A DNA stretch of 64,000 nucleotides from Sphaerulina vaccinii (GCA_022570795.1 JAKUDP010000011.1:1798001-1862000); one strand, 5' to 3'. Shown: positions 33,507-44,125, counted from the first letter of the stretch. Notes: generated by a model from the sequence alone, not told the origin. A program made the numbers and translations.

Positions 33507-34497
33507 TGATGTTCGTGGTTGCGGCGTGGAGCAGAAAGCGTGGTCGTTGAGAGGTGATAGAGACTGCGTCCAGTTTGCTTCGCTGGAGGCAAGCTGCCCC
33601 GGAATCCCAAAGCAAAGCGGGATACTAGGCTACCACTCGCGGCGAGTGACCGGAAGTTTCGCAGTGACTCTAGCAGATGCGAAACGCGACGTAGCTCAGA
33701 ACTTCAGAAGATGGGAAAACGTTCAATGTATGAGCGCATATCATGGTCAGTCAGCACCACATTAACACGGATCACCACTACATAAGGGAAATTACGGGAA
33801 ACCTCTCATTGTTCAATTATTGCAGACTGGCTCACTCGAGATTCGCGATCCTTGCTCAGGCAAGCATCTCCGAACCCGTGTCAATCTGGCGTCGAGATGC
33901 AAATGCATGTTCGGCAGCGGAGTGGCTTGATTCCAGCAGAGACATATGGAAAAGATCTGGGTCGCGAGCATTGTCAACCATGCTCTCGACGTTACAGAGG
34001 TGCCGCGATAAAGACAAATGGCGAGTGCCAGAGAGGTGGCCTAGGCACGCATGTCTAGCTTCCAGCCTCTTCACCATTGCGACGCGGATGCACTCCCGAG
34101 AGCGCAGTGGGCCAGCAAGGGGCGGAGAAGCTGCGACAGAACAGGCCATGCTCTCTGAATTGTAATGCCAGCCATGTCACTGCGGGATACACATCGTGCG
34201 ACTCTGGGCAGCCCTCTCGAAAACGGAGAGCGTATCTTGAGCGTGATGCCAAAGATGGTTGATGCTACTCCGCTCGACGGCAACATCGTATGCTTTGGGT
34301 GAATGAGCCCCTATCGTCACTCACATTAGGGACCGCACATCTCACGTTCACATTCTCATTCTCATTCACCACTCACAATAGCCATCCGGCACAATCCGCA
34401 CTAGTGCCGCTTGTCGTATAAATAATGCCCTTCGCGCTCTCCAACGAACATTTCTGAACACACACCTTTCCTACAACAACACGAACCTCCAATTACC
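33507..34497. other. gene-free stretch, promoter of 2EXR gene at right
   Basis: Overlapping short frames only. Near the right end a short pyrimidine/AC-rich tract (cacattctcattctcattcacc, about 34350-34372) and a TATA-like TATAAATA at about 34418 precede the gene at 34498 by ~80 bases, a plausible core promoter. Confidence 0.5.
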
Positions 34498-35866
34498 ATG
34501 CCACCTAAGCAAACTCTCACACCCACCTCTCTCGACGTGGTGTTGCCCGCCATGAGTTCCAACACTCTCGTCATCTCGCAGGATGAGGTTCAGGAGCTGA
34601 TGGAGCAGTACAAGACGTCTTCGGAGAAACCTCCCTTTCCTGCTTCAGCTCTCGTGGTGATGGCGCTGTTTGTTGCCAATGAGCCGATGCGCAGGCGAGA
34701 GATTCTTCTCTGGATCGTCAAGCATTCTGGATACTACAATACCGCCATGCTTGAGTATGCCAGTCACCATATCTTCGACCATCGGTCGGACTGCTCAGAC
34801 TCGCCAGCCGACGTCCTTTCCTGCAGCTTGCGAGTAGCCCTTCGGGACTTCAGTCTCCCCATCCAGATCCATCTTGGTAGGTCTCTTCCTCTCGAGCGCT
34901 CTCGATATGGCTGCCAGAAGCCACGGCGTTGCACGTACAGGCAGCGCCCGCTGGCGATTTCGACCACGATCTCGAAGCTGACGATGCGCAGGTTCTCCGC
35001 CCACAGACTCCTTGTCTGAAAAGTACACGGACTGCTCCTGGTCAATTGCTCCAAAAGACGCACGAGTTCTGCTGGAGCAGTATGTGCCGCGTGTCTCAGC
35101 GATCAGAGCTGGGGCCTTACGCTCGAAAACCTTCGACTTCATGGGCCTCCCAACAGAGTTACGTGTGATGATCTATCGAATGGCATTGTTGTTCCCAAAG
35201 TCTGGCGTCCACATCGAGCCATACGAAAAGTCCGATGAGGCAGTGGCGCACGTATACTCCCGCGACATCAATCAGTCCATCGAGGCGGCTGAAGTTAAGG
35301 GCAACTTGTTCCACTACTCCCGGTGGCTGAACGTTGCGCCAATGACAGAGCACCTTGCTCTGCTTAGTCTCAACAAGATCGTCTTCGCAGAAGCATCGGA
35401 GGTCTTCTATGGAGAGAATCTGTTCATCTTCAATTCCACTGGCCAACAGCAACGCTTCCTCGAGCGCTTGGCACCCGACCGAGCTGCCCACGTTAAGAAG
35501 GTTGCACTGCAGTATAGGCCCCACGATGCCTACAACGCTGTCGAGGCCTTCAATATCTTGGCCGAGAAGCTCACTAGCCTCAAAGAGCTCGACGTCTGGA
35601 TCAAAGAGAGTGATTGGGAATCAGTGACGAAGAGATACAAGGGTGTCCACACCAGGAAGTATGCGGATCTTCTGAGAATCCCCGGTATGAAGGTCCTGCG
35701 CTCCATGCGTGGCCTGAGCGCCGTCAGAGTCCACGGAGATTGTCCTACCATCGCTCCGGTCCTCCAGGCTGAGTTGACAATGCCGAAAGCTGCTCCGAAG
35801 GTGAAGAGAAAGTATACGAAGAAGGCAAAGAAGACCGAAGGCGGAAAGGGCAAGAAGAAGGCATGA
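34498..35866 (+). CDS. 2EXR-domain protein with basic C-terminal tail
   Basis: Exon 1 (34498-34876), a 115-nt intron (GTAGGT donor, CTGAC branch site, GCGCAG acceptor) and exon 2 (34992-35866) give 417 residues. The N-terminal part contains PPFPASALVVMALFVANEPMRRREILLWIV, which looks like a small helical, winged-helix-like module. The centre is a 2EXR domain, starting FDFMGLPTELRVMIYRMALL, with LLSLNKIVFAEASEVFYGEN further on. This domain is F-box-like and very common in dothideomycetes, with unknown partners. The tail is a Lys-rich run of about 25 residues (KVKRKYTKKAKK and onward), suitable as a nuclear localisation or nucleic-acid-binding signal. The splice restores a single frame from two overlapping ones and is well supported. 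Confidence 0.82.
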
Positions 35867-36458
35867 AGTTGGTACTCGATGGCAGACAGATAACGGTCAT
35901 ATCACACAAGGTTAGTAGCTCTGCGACTGGGCAAACGACTGAGCGAGGATGGTTGAAGACGGGCCGATGAGACTAGAGTCTGGACATATTGTAGAGGAGA
36001 CTTCAGTATCCAGGCGAAGCATAGTCACCGGCTGGAGCGTATCTGTCCCTCTTCGAATAGCAGAAAATGTAAGTGTAAGGAGTTTCCTGTCTCTTCTCTC
36101 CCCGATGTAGCCCATAACCAAGGCACTGAATTTCCCGACAGGTCGCCGAAACATATCATTCGAGTCAGCAGAGAAAGCACCAGCTAGTGGGACATTGCCG
36201 TATTCTTATGACCTCGAGAGCATGTTTCTCTGAAGAAGATAAGAGCACTAAGCCACTCGACCCCCAGACACGTCGCCGAAGACTTTCGATCGAGGAAACG
36301 GAGAAATATGATAGCAAGTGGGACATATCTGGAAGAAAATCCCTCACAGAACAACACTCTCTCTGAGAACGCGAGCATACCAGGCTGCTGGAGTTGCAAA
36401 CAGGACGCAGGAGGCTTTTGATCGACTAAAAAGAGAACCCTGACTTACAGCATGCACG
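35867..36458. other. gene-free stretch with a diverged direct repeat
   Basis: Convergent intergenic DNA between the 2EXR gene and the GFA gene. Two ~60-bp similar segments lie at about 36138-36193 and 36270-36332, sharing GTCGCCGAA, TCGAG, GAGAAA and AGTGGGACAT in the same order. Similarity extends weakly upstream of both, so the original unit may have been ~130 bp. No coding sense. Confidence 0.55.
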
Positions 36459-37383
36459 TCACACTCGAGCATCACTGATCACACTAATCTCATACCCTTC
36501 CGTCCCGACGTCCTCGCGCTTAACCACATACTCACTCAGATCAACATTCTCGAAGACTCTGACATTGATAGGCTGAATCTCCAACATCTTCCTCACATAT
36601 GCCCTCTTCTCCTCCGACAAAGCATCAACGACTTCCTTTGGAGGACCATAGAGAATCTGGTAGACATGTATACCACAGGTCCTGCAGAAAGGAAAACCAT
36701 TAAACTTTCGACCAAAGCGATAGTCTTGTGCGTTAGATTGTCCGGAGAAAAGAACTTGGGAGTTGTGAGGATAGACTCCGATCCAGGCGTTGCGGGTACA
36801 GATGCTACATTTATCTTCGCGGACTTCTAGGTCTGAAAGGGGCTGAAGGAGTTTGACGTGTAGTGCGCCGCAAGAGCAGGAGCTGGTCAGTGTTTCGAGT
36901 TGAAATTCGGGTGGGATGTTCTGGGAGGTAGATGGTTGACGATGACTACCAAACTTTAGTGGCGATCGTCGAAACTTGACAGAAGGACAACTTACTCATA
37001 CTCGAAAGGATTGAAGCCACGAAGATTCCTGATATTGACAGCTTTACCTCGCAGAGCTCCGGCTGCATGGTCTGCTATCATTGTAGTGCCACAAAAGGAG
37101 CAGAACTATCGAGAAGTTGTCAGAGCTGGATGTTATTCATGGTTGTCGTTAACCGACTTGCCCCGGTTTCGAGGTCGGTTTCACTATACTTGACGAGGTT
37201 CCCATCATCACGAACAACCCGATAGTCTAGCTCTGCCGAGAGTGGCAACCAAATACATCCTGCTTTTCTACAGTGCTTGCAATTGCAGCTTCTCGTTAAG
37301 CGAAGGTCGGCATTGAGCAACTCGAACTGAAAGCTACCACAGTGACAGTTTCCTCGAAGAGACTGCAGATCTTGTGGCGCCAT
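36459..37383 (-). CDS. two-domain GFA / CENP-V family protein
   Basis: Zinc-binding protein with two glutathione-dependent formaldehyde-activating (GFA, CENP-V) folds. Exons are 37383-37162, 37105-36996 and 36945-36459, giving 272 residues. The first domain has GNCHCGSFQFEL, SCNCKHCRKAG and FCSFCGTTM. The second has SSCSCGALHVKL, KCSICTRNAWIG and FPFCRTCGIHV. These are the standard C-x-C ... C-x-x-C ... C-x-x-C zinc sets, once per domain. Intron 1 (56 nt) is a GC-AG intron: only the donor GCAAGT joins ETG to FCSFCG in frame. Intron 2 (50 nt) uses GTAAGT and the acceptor GGTAG; the nearby CCCAG acceptor would break the frame. Catalysis is unproven for most fungal members. Confidence 0.85.
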
Positions 37384-37733
37384 ATGTTGTGATGAGAAGT
37401 GTGTAGCTTGGAGTGAAGAGCGTTGGATCGGAGGTGGTATACTTATGTCCTTATCTTAGTCGAAGGATTCGTTTAGATAGATCTCGTTGATTGGCTGCGA
37501 TACTTGTTAGAGATGTAGCAGTTGTCGCTTAGAAGATATAGATACGAAGAGCTCATAATGTCCTCCTCATTGACATGCTGGACTTTTGTGACCAACTATG
37601 ATTTACTTACCCGTCGTCCTCTCAACAATGTGTCAGAAAACTATGATAATAACACTCTAGTCTACCCCCGTCGCTGGAGCATCCCTTTAATTCGGTATCC
37701 TCTGTCAAAATGTGAGCAGAATATAGTAAAACT
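37384..37733. other. gene-free stretch, A+T-richer
   Basis: Promoter side of the GFA gene and 3' flank of the small F-box gene. A+T-rich from about 37510, with no feature recognised. Confidence 0.5.
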
Positions 37734-38030
37734 CTAGTCCATCCCGCGACGCATAGTGTTGATCAAATCAGGCCCCACAGCAGTGTCTGTCGTCCTCTCG
37801 ATCCAACTCATAGCATAGCAACCAGCGTCCCTTGGTCGGGAGACCGCAGCGTTGTCGAGCGCGAGGCGGATGAGATCTTGACGTCTTGAAAGGTATTCCC
37901 AGTCGGCAAGTCGCTGGAACTTTTGACTTGTTTGCCAGAGGCTGATGACGGCTTCGATCGGGAGGTTTTCGATGATAAGGATGCAGAGCTCCTCGGAAAG
38001 GGCGGTGAGAGGCGATGGAGGTTGCGCCAT
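37734..38030 (-). CDS. short F-box-like protein
   Basis: 98 residues, single exon. Residues 8-50 fit an F-box: LTALSEELCILIIENLPIEA followed by VISLWQTSQKFQRLADWEYL. The Leu-x-x-Glu-Leu start, the hydrophobic ILIIENLP and the LWQTS..FQRLA end match the usual pattern. The remaining ~45 residues have no domain. It could be a complete small F-box protein, as is common in these fungi, or the first part of a truncated gene. It is not obviously a member of the tandem family at 22-26 kb. Confidence 0.7.
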   Translation of the reverse strand: MAQPPSPLTALSEELCILIIENLPIEAVISLWQTSQKFQRLADWEYLSRRQDLIRLALDNAAVSRPRDAGCYAMSWIERTTDTAVGPDLINTMRRGMD

Positions 38031-38573
38031 GGCCGCTGTCAGGGTCGATGTTGGTCTACGTATATATGTTCTCCTGATGAGACTGACTGTAAATTGAAGC
38101 TGTCTTGGTCTTGCCGTAAGTCACTAGTCGCAGCGACGACCTGCACTTACTAAACACCCAGACACAGTTCCAATGAAGACTATGCTCGGAAGACTATGCT
38201 CGGTCTTCCGCTCGCACATGAAGATACGTTGCTCCATACAGGCTTGAATATTGGGTCGCTGCCTTGCTAGTATCACTCTTTTGACCAGTGGCACTTGTCC
38301 AATGTCTCACACACGGTTCATGCGCGATGTCTCAGGAGAGGTATGTGACCATGTAGTCGACATCGACCTGTGAAAGGCCGGACTACGCGAGCTGATCGAC
38401 CCAGCTGTCTTTCATTCACCTGTCCACAGAGCATCGGTAGCCAGCGCCTGCTCCCTTTCTGGTCATGTGGTGTCATGTCGCGCATTCACGCTGAAAGGTA
38501 TACCAGACCACTTAGTCCAGAGTCCAGGTGGTGAGAATTGATGCGAGTCGAGCGGAGAATCATACATATATCT
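38031..38573. other. gene-free stretch holding a gene fragment
   Basis: Nothing coding except the relic at 38121-38190. A short direct repeat (GAAGACTATGCTCG twice) lies at about 38174-38202. Confidence 0.5.
38121..38190 (-). pseudogene. fragment resembling the 3' end of the DUF6594 gene
   Basis: About 70 bases starting TCACTAG match, at roughly 75%, the last coding bases of the DUF6594 gene at 39538 onwards, in the same orientation. Shared pieces include TCACTAG, AACACC, TTCCAA and GAAGACTAT. No longer frame is kept, so this looks like the tail of a lost or moved copy about 1.4 kb away. Confidence 0.5.
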
Positions 38574-39320
38574 TCAATGATCATTCCTCGCCAACCACTG
38601 CTTACAAGCCTCATACAACTTCTCAAAAGCCGGATCGACCTCGTACACTCGCTCCAAGCAGTCTCCTCCCAGCACTCTACACCACTCCAGTAGTCCCACG
38701 ATCAGAAAACCCGCATAGCTGGGCGCGTCTCCAAGACAGAACGGTCCCTCATCACCTCGCTCATTCAAGATATTCGCCATGACTTTCAAAGCCACAATAC
38801 CTTTACTCCAAGCTTTCTCTCCACCTTCCCTCATCTCGTACTGTTCGAGCGTCATACCAAACGTAGCTTCTCTCGCATTCCGATGATATTCAATCGTAGC
38901 TCCTGACAAACACATCCTAGGCATTCTAGGGACGAGAACAGCTTGCAAAGCGATAATAACGCCAAACCAAGCCTTCTGTACTCGCTTATATACTGGGTCA
39001 TCGAGATATGCTTTGGGCTCAGGGAACAGTCGCTCTATGTCTTGTGCGATCTTGTGTGATTCCATGACATATCTCCCATCATCATCAGGGAATTTGACCA
39101 CCGGTATCGTGTAAGGATTCATCGCAGTACCCGGCTTGTGAGGCTGTATGCCTAAAGACCAGAAGATTGGCATAATGTCTGGTCCGTGGATCCATTTCGT
39201 TTCGTACTCGATGTTCTTAGAGTTGAGAAGAAGGCGGATCTTCCAGACGTTGGGAGACCAGCAGGTTCCTGTGCCGAAACGGCTCGGGTTGTCGTAGAGG
39301 ATGAGTTTGTTTTCGGGCAT
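38574..39320 (-). CDS. glutathione S-transferase-like protein
   Basis: 248 residues, single exon, complete. N-terminal thioredoxin fold: KLILYDNPSRFGTGTCWSPN, WKIRLLLNSKNIEYETKWIH, the conserved cis-proline strand YTIPVVKFPDDDGRYVMES, and the helix SHKIAQDIERLFP. The C-terminal helical domain is also present (FCLGDAPSYAGFLIVGLLEW with the usual capping-like acidic residue). This SPNxWKxR subgroup includes LigE-like and related fungal GSTs whose substrates are mostly unknown. Serine or cysteine in TCWSPN could be the thiol-activating residue. The protein is cytosolic by sequence. Confidence 0.85.
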   Translation of the reverse strand: MPENKLILYDNPSRFGTGTCWSPNVWKIRLLLNSKNIEYETKWIHGPDIMPIFWSLGIQPHKPGTAMNPYTIPVVKFPDDDGRYVMESHKIAQDIERLFPEPKAYLDDPVYKRVQKAWFGVIIALQAVLVPRMPRMCLSGATIEYHRNAREATFGMTLEQYEMREGGEKAWSKGIVALKVMANILNERGDEGPFCLGDAPSYAGFLIVGLLEWCRVLGGDCLERVYEVDPAFEKLYEACKQWLARNDH

Positions 39321-39536
39321 CTTGCTTGAGTGATGGGGAACTTGGTGTACTTGTGGTCGGTGATATGTTCATCAGCAGTATAAGCTGAAGTTGAGGTTTT
39401 ATTAGTGCCTATCTGTACCGAGCCATGATCCTGCGATGATGTTTGTTCTTAGGGCAGCTTTGTGTTGACCCTCACACGATCTTGTGATTCTTGGCACGCA
39501 CTCTGTACCATTTCATAGCATGGCATGGCGTTGCTG

Positions 39537-40830
39537 TCAGTCACTAGCCGTTGTGACTACTTGGACCTGCTGAACACCAAGACTTCCAACGAAGACTATC
39601 AGCACCGCCGTATAGGCCCCAATGATAGTGAAGAGTTCGGAACGTCTGAGATCCATAGTGGTATTGACCACGATTCCGGTGAGCACAGTGAAAGCCGCAA
39701 GCACCCCTAAATGTCTTATGTCAGCTAGCATAACTTCACCGAGCAATATGTGTTCACCTATGCCTTGGTTTGGCGATAGTTGGAAGCCAGAGTCGGGCGT
39801 GCCGCCCATGCTTAACAGTAGAGCTGGAATGTACAAGAGAGCGCCGATGGTCATAGAAACCAGGAGTCCGATTAGGGCATCGATACGCCCTGGTGCATAG
39901 GCCATGATGAATTCTTCGCGTCGATGCTCGCGCCTCGATGAAAATGTACTGCACCCATATTAGCAGATCGCCCTGCATCGACGTTCTGTCCGTACCTTAC
40001 CTGTATGATCCCGATGCGGAGTCGCCTAATCAGAAAGAAATGCAGCGAAGCAAGCCAGTGTATAAGATACAATCTCATGGTGACCTCAGGAGCACTCTCG
40101 ACTGCTGCGAGACTAACCATGTCGTCCTCATGGCGTACGAAAGCACGTTCTTGTGCGACGAGTGGCTTTTCGCTGTTGAAATAATTCCGCATGGCTAGGT
40201 TGTCTTGATCGGAAGGGTTATCCAGCGCGTTGAACTTACTGGTCCTTAATATCATGTCGTCTGTGAAGAGTCAGCATCATGGATAATCTAACAAGACAGA
40301 TATGTTTCTACCATAGGCAGACAGCCTTTCTCGCAGCTCGGTAAGGATTTGCGACCGAAGGCGGTAAGTAGCATTGCTTTGCGCGTTCCCATCTTGCTCT
40401 GCGGAGCGATCTCGTTCGATAGAACGTAACCGCGCGGGGTCTGACTCACTATGATGCGCATCAAGTGCGTCAAGCTCTCGCTCTAGAAGTTCCAAGTCGT
40501 ACTGTGCCTCCAACAGCACGCGGCAGTGCAAGTATGAGAAACGTCGGTATTGCTGCCACATGGTGCTCCCGGATTGTAACGCGGCCAATTGCGGATATCC
40601 CTTTGGCGCGTCATGCACTAGGCGATAGATGAGCGTGATGTCACCAATCGAGCGAGTGGTTGTCCATACGAACATGTGCGATATATGGAGGCCATTTGAT
40701 CTCGTCCGCTAGGTTGTGCCTCAACACCAGGTCCGAAGCCGAATGAGTTCACTGAGGAAGTTGCTTGAGCTTCCTGTATCCGCACTCCAGCGGCAGCGCT
40801 CAAAGAGATATCTTCAGTCGAGACTGCCAT
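39537..40830 (-). CDS. DUF6594 membrane protein
   Basis: Exons are 40830-40674, 40617-40312, 40260-39996 and 39948-39537, with introns of 56, 51 and 47 nt. The product is 379 residues. A further 51-nt intron near 39762-39712 (GTGAAC donor, GCTGAC branch, TTTAG acceptor) would keep the frame and give 362. The family signature is clear: KGYPQLAALQSGSTMWQQYR, FSYLHCRVLLEAQYDLELLE, ERELDALD, and after splicing AYDDMILRTSKFNALDNPSD and FVRHEDDMVSLA. Near the end are three hydrophobic helices, with the typical MAYAPGRIDALIGLLVSMTI ahead of them. DUF6594 proteins are abundant in filamentous ascomycetes and uncharacterised; a soluble coiled N-terminal part and a membrane-inserted C-terminal part are expected. 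Confidence 0.85.
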
Positions 40831-41637
40831 TGTTGAAACCTACTCGTCTTCAGTACATGTAGTTCCAGGAGTCCTCAGCCTGAAATGTAAGATTAGTGTT
40901 ACACCATGGCGGGGAGCCAGTGCAGATACTAGCTTCAGCCGTCGCGAATGGATTCAAGAGTTGTGATGGATCGAAGGCTGGCACCGCGAGGCGTGCGATT
41001 ATGTGTCAGGTATGTAAATTTATTATTGTGGCAGTGGAATACTGCCCTGCAACTGCGCGCCGGCTACCTCCCACGCCTGCTTGCGTGGTGATCTCCATCA
41101 GCCCTTTGAAGATCGCAGCTTGCCTGATCTGCTTACCACACATTAGCCTCGGGCCAAACCAATGATCATATCATAATGCAATGTGTGTAGAAGTCGTTGC
41201 TTTATCAGAAATATTTTTGACTGATTTTTGTCACCATTATACGCACTCCCGTCTAAAGGAGTGCAGTGAGAGTCTAATTAAAAGCATCATGTAAAGTGGG
41301 CAAGGGGAAGGGAATGGATGGATACATACCTTTTGGAATGGATGTTGATGGAAGTCGGACAGTTTCGTGGTGCGAAAAGCTCGCAGCGGAAGGCCTGTCG
41401 CTTGACGTTTGGCACAGACCCTCGCAGGTCTCGGAGCGGTGGTATGGCTGAGGACTATCCATCGACCATGCCGATAACTTCGTGTCCAGGAGCAGCTTGC
41501 TTGGCGTCAGGTTGAGGGCAAAGTTTCCTGAGTGCCTTTCCCAGAGACTCCCTGCCAACCCGCTTCGACATTGGGCGGCGGGAATTTGGGCCGCGGGTCT
41601 TCTGTTTCGGTTCAAGGTCGAGATCGGCAGCAGCTCT
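40831..41637. other. gene-free stretch
   Basis: DUF6594 promoter side and 3' flank of NOP15. The open frame at 41274-42026 (minus) is an out-of-frame shadow of NOP15. An A+T-rich patch lies near 41160-41230. Confidence 0.5.
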
Positions 41638-42804
41638 CTAAGCCTTTGTCTTTCTCTTCTTCGCCTTCTCGGTTGTGACCTTGACCTCACCACTCTTGCT
41701 CTTTCTCTTCGTAGTCTTCTCGGCCACGATGGCTCGTCCTTTGGCCCCAGCATTGACAGCAGCGACCACAGTCTCTTCGACAATGTCATCATTTTCTGCA
41801 TTGCCGTTCTGGATAGCCTTGACGACTTCTTCGGCCTCCGCTCCAGCACTCTGCTCGATCGCCTTCTGCTTGGGCACATCTCCAACAGCCTTGACATCAG
41901 GCATCTCGAAGTCGTATCCCATCTCAGCCAGCGCAGCAGCTTTCTTCTCCCTCCTCTCACTCTCTCGTGTGATCCTCTTCTCCCACCCTTCCCTATCAGT
42001 TCCCTTCCGCAACTTGGACCCCTCAATTCTATTCCTCGGCCTCACTTTTCCATTCTGTGACTTGACACCCTTCCAAATGCCCTCTTTAACCTGATCAACA
42101 GGCACCCTCTTACACTGCAGAATATGTCCAAACATCAAATACTTGTCCATAGTCTTGACCACAATATCCGCGACAGAACTTGCAGCAAACTCCACGAACG
42201 CATGATGTTGGCTCTTTCCTGACTTCTTATTCCGCGCAAGACGCAAATTTGTGATATCGCCGAATTGTGAGAGATAGGCTCGTAATTGCTTCTCGTAGAA
42301 GCCGTGAGGGAGACGAGAGATGTAGATGACTCCAGGTGTGGCTTCGGGGTCATTGACACCATTCTTGTTCTTTGGCTTAATTCGTGAAATTTTCAGTTCG
42401 CGGGCAATGGCCTTTTCTGTTTTGGGAAGGGCGGGGAGAGATTCGATTGGGATGCCGTCTGCGTCGCGGTCGATGTCGTCGCCCTCATCGTCTTCGGAGT
42501 CGGAGAAGCCGGCGAGGAGTTGGGCGGTTTGGTCGGGAGTGAGTTCCGCAGCGGCGTCGTCTTCGCTTTCTACTTCAGCGGCGGCGGCGGCGGGTTCTGC
42601 TTCGAGGATGACTTCGGGCGCCTCTTCAATGACTTCGACGACTGTCTTACTCTTCTTCTCCTTCTTTGCGCCTTTCAAAGCAGATTTTTGTGGCAGAGGT
42701 CGATCGGCAGATTTGTTGACTTTCGCCTCGACTTTCGCCTTCTTCGCCAGAGGCTCGACATTGTCGCCCGACTTGCGCTTCTTTCCTTTGGTTTCTGTCG
42801 ACAT
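41638..42804 (-). CDS. NOP15: nucleolar RNA-binding protein Nop15 (NIFK homologue)
   Basis: 388 residues, single exon from ATG 42804 (MSTETKGKKRKSG). The open frame extends to 43008 but that part is promoter-like and is excluded. Layout: a Lys/Ala/Glu-rich disordered N-terminus with nuclear-localisation-type basic runs, an acidic segment (SDSEDDEGDDIDRDADG), then a single RRM at about residues 150-225 with RNP2 (VIYISRLP) and RNP1 (SQHHAFVEF). The Nop15-specific extension follows (MFGHILQCKRVP, then WKGVKSQNGKVRPRNR). The C-terminus is basic (KRKSKSG, EKAKKRKTKA). Nop15/NIFK is needed for pre-60S ribosome maturation and ITS2 processing in the nucleolus. It is divergent from the SMN gene, with 180 bases between starts. 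Confidence 0.93.
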   Translation of the reverse strand: MSTETKGKKRKSGDNVEPLAKKAKVEAKVNKSADRPLPQKSALKGAKKEKKSKTVVEVIEEAPEVILEAEPAAAAAEVESEDDAAAELTPDQTAQLLAGFSDSEDDEGDDIDRDADGIPIESLPALPKTEKAIARELKISRIKPKNKNGVNDPEATPGVIYISRLPHGFYEKQLRAYLSQFGDITNLRLARNKKSGKSQHHAFVEFAASSVADIVVKTMDKYLMFGHILQCKRVPVDQVKEGIWKGVKSQNGKVRPRNRIEGSKLRKGTDREGWEKRITRESERREKKAAALAEMGYDFEMPDVKAVGDVPKQKAIEQSAGAEAEEVVKAIQNGNAENDDIVEETVVAAVNAGAKGRAIVAEKTTKRKSKSGEVKVTTEKAKKRKTKA

Positions 42805-42984
42805 TGTGGCTTTTCGTTGTTGTTGCACAATGGGTAGAAGTTGATGTTCGAAGGTCAAGAATATTTTCAGAAGCGAGAAAGGATCAGAGGCGAGAAAGTG
42901 TGGAGCACAACAAACTGCTGGGACGCGCCAACGCTCGACTTCACACGAAAGACAAACACCACTCTTCTCAGAAATACATTCAAC
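42805..42984. promoter_or_regulatory. short divergent promoter shared by NOP15 and SMN
   Basis: Only 180 bases separate the two start codons, which point away from each other. Both genes serve RNP assembly (ribosome and snRNP), so co-regulation is plausible. No specific factor site is claimed. Confidence 0.55.
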
Positions 42985-43634
42985 ATGGCAGACCAAGCCC
43001 TCACTCACGATGAACTATGGGACGACTCGGCATTGGTAACTTCCTGGAATGATGCGTTTGATGAGTACAAAGTACGATCCCACCATCCTGCCTCACAGCA
43101 CGCATTACTGACTCGATCACCAACAGAAATACCACAGCCTGGCATCTCGAGGAGAGAAAGTCGAACTACAACAAGATCAACCAAAACCCAAATCAAGAGC
43201 CGAGGCCTACTTAGCGAACGGCACGAAAGTAAACGCCAAACAAGCTGCACCCATCAACTTCAAAACAAGCTCTCAGGCAGGAGCAACATCAATGACAGCT
43301 GGGCCAATGTTCTCATCAACACTTTCGCCTGGAGCAACACCGAGGGTGCCTGTATTTGCAGGTCCCGCGGCAGCTCCTCCTAATCTCGCGACGATTCCTC
43401 AGGCTCTCATTGGTGGCGGTATGTCTGTCCTCCCATGCACGTTTTCCTTTTCACTCTTGACACCTCGGGTGGTTGCTGATGTGATTGACAGCACAAGACG
43501 AAGACCTCAAGAATATCATGATGTCCTGGTACTATGCTGGCTACTATACTGGACTCTATGAGGGGCAGCAGAAGGCTTATGCTGAGATACAACAACAGCA
43601 GATGCAAGCGGAGCAGGATACGGAGGAGGGATGA
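42985..43634 (+). CDS. smn1: survival motor neuron (SMN) homologue
   Basis: Three exons (42985-43071, 43127-43418, 43492-43634) give 173 residues; introns are 55 and 73 nt with GTACGA and GTATGT donors. The N-terminal Gemin2-binding helix is typical (DELWDDSALVTSWNDAFDEYK-KYHSL, joined across intron 1). The C-terminal YG-box, which drives oligomerisation, is intact after intron 2: LKNIMMSWYYAGYYTGLYEG. There is no Tudor domain, as in fission yeast Smn1 (Yab8). SMN assembles Sm rings on spliceosomal snRNAs, fitting an intron-rich genome. The middle is disordered and Ala/Pro/Thr-rich. The frame is unambiguous only when both introns are removed. Confidence 0.92.
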
Positions 43635-44125
43635 AAGACCGGACCGCTGTGGAAGCATGGTATTCTACTGATAATGAGGTACCGCTACTGATAATGAGGA
43701 CCCAACGAGGATGAAGGGACGCCATGACAGGCGCGAGAAAGAACTCGAAAAGTGTAAGTAGTAATCAATGCTTGTATGAGCGAGCTGTATGATAAGGATG
43801 TGGATCTGACATGTCTAAGGACTGCTGGGTCTATTCCCTTCAAGGTATCTATGAAGTGAAGAGCGCGAAAGCGGGACAAGACTTTGCGTTCGGTATGTTT
43901 CCGAGAGCAAGCATGCGCGATGAGGCTGTTGACTGGCATAATCTCGTCTGATCTCTGGACAACGCAGCAAAACCTCAAGCGGTGTCTCCGTAATCCATTC
44001 GAGAAGAATCCTACACGATACTGCGACTGACAGGCATGGTCGACTCAGATTCGCATAGTCAAACTACCAATCGGATATGCAAGAAGGAAGGAATACAAAG
44101 GACGAGCATAAACCCATCGGGGAGT
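43635..44125. other. gene-free stretch before the repeat array
   Basis: 3' flank of SMN. A 15-base duplication (CTACTGATAATGAGG, near 43666 and 43685) is seen; otherwise nothing is recognised. The first array unit begins at about 44126-44164. Confidence 0.5.

Noticed and set aside
41274..42026. A 250-codon minus frame overlapping NOP15
   Set aside because: Out-of-frame shadow of the NOP15 coding sequence, Arg/Ser-rich, with no domain.
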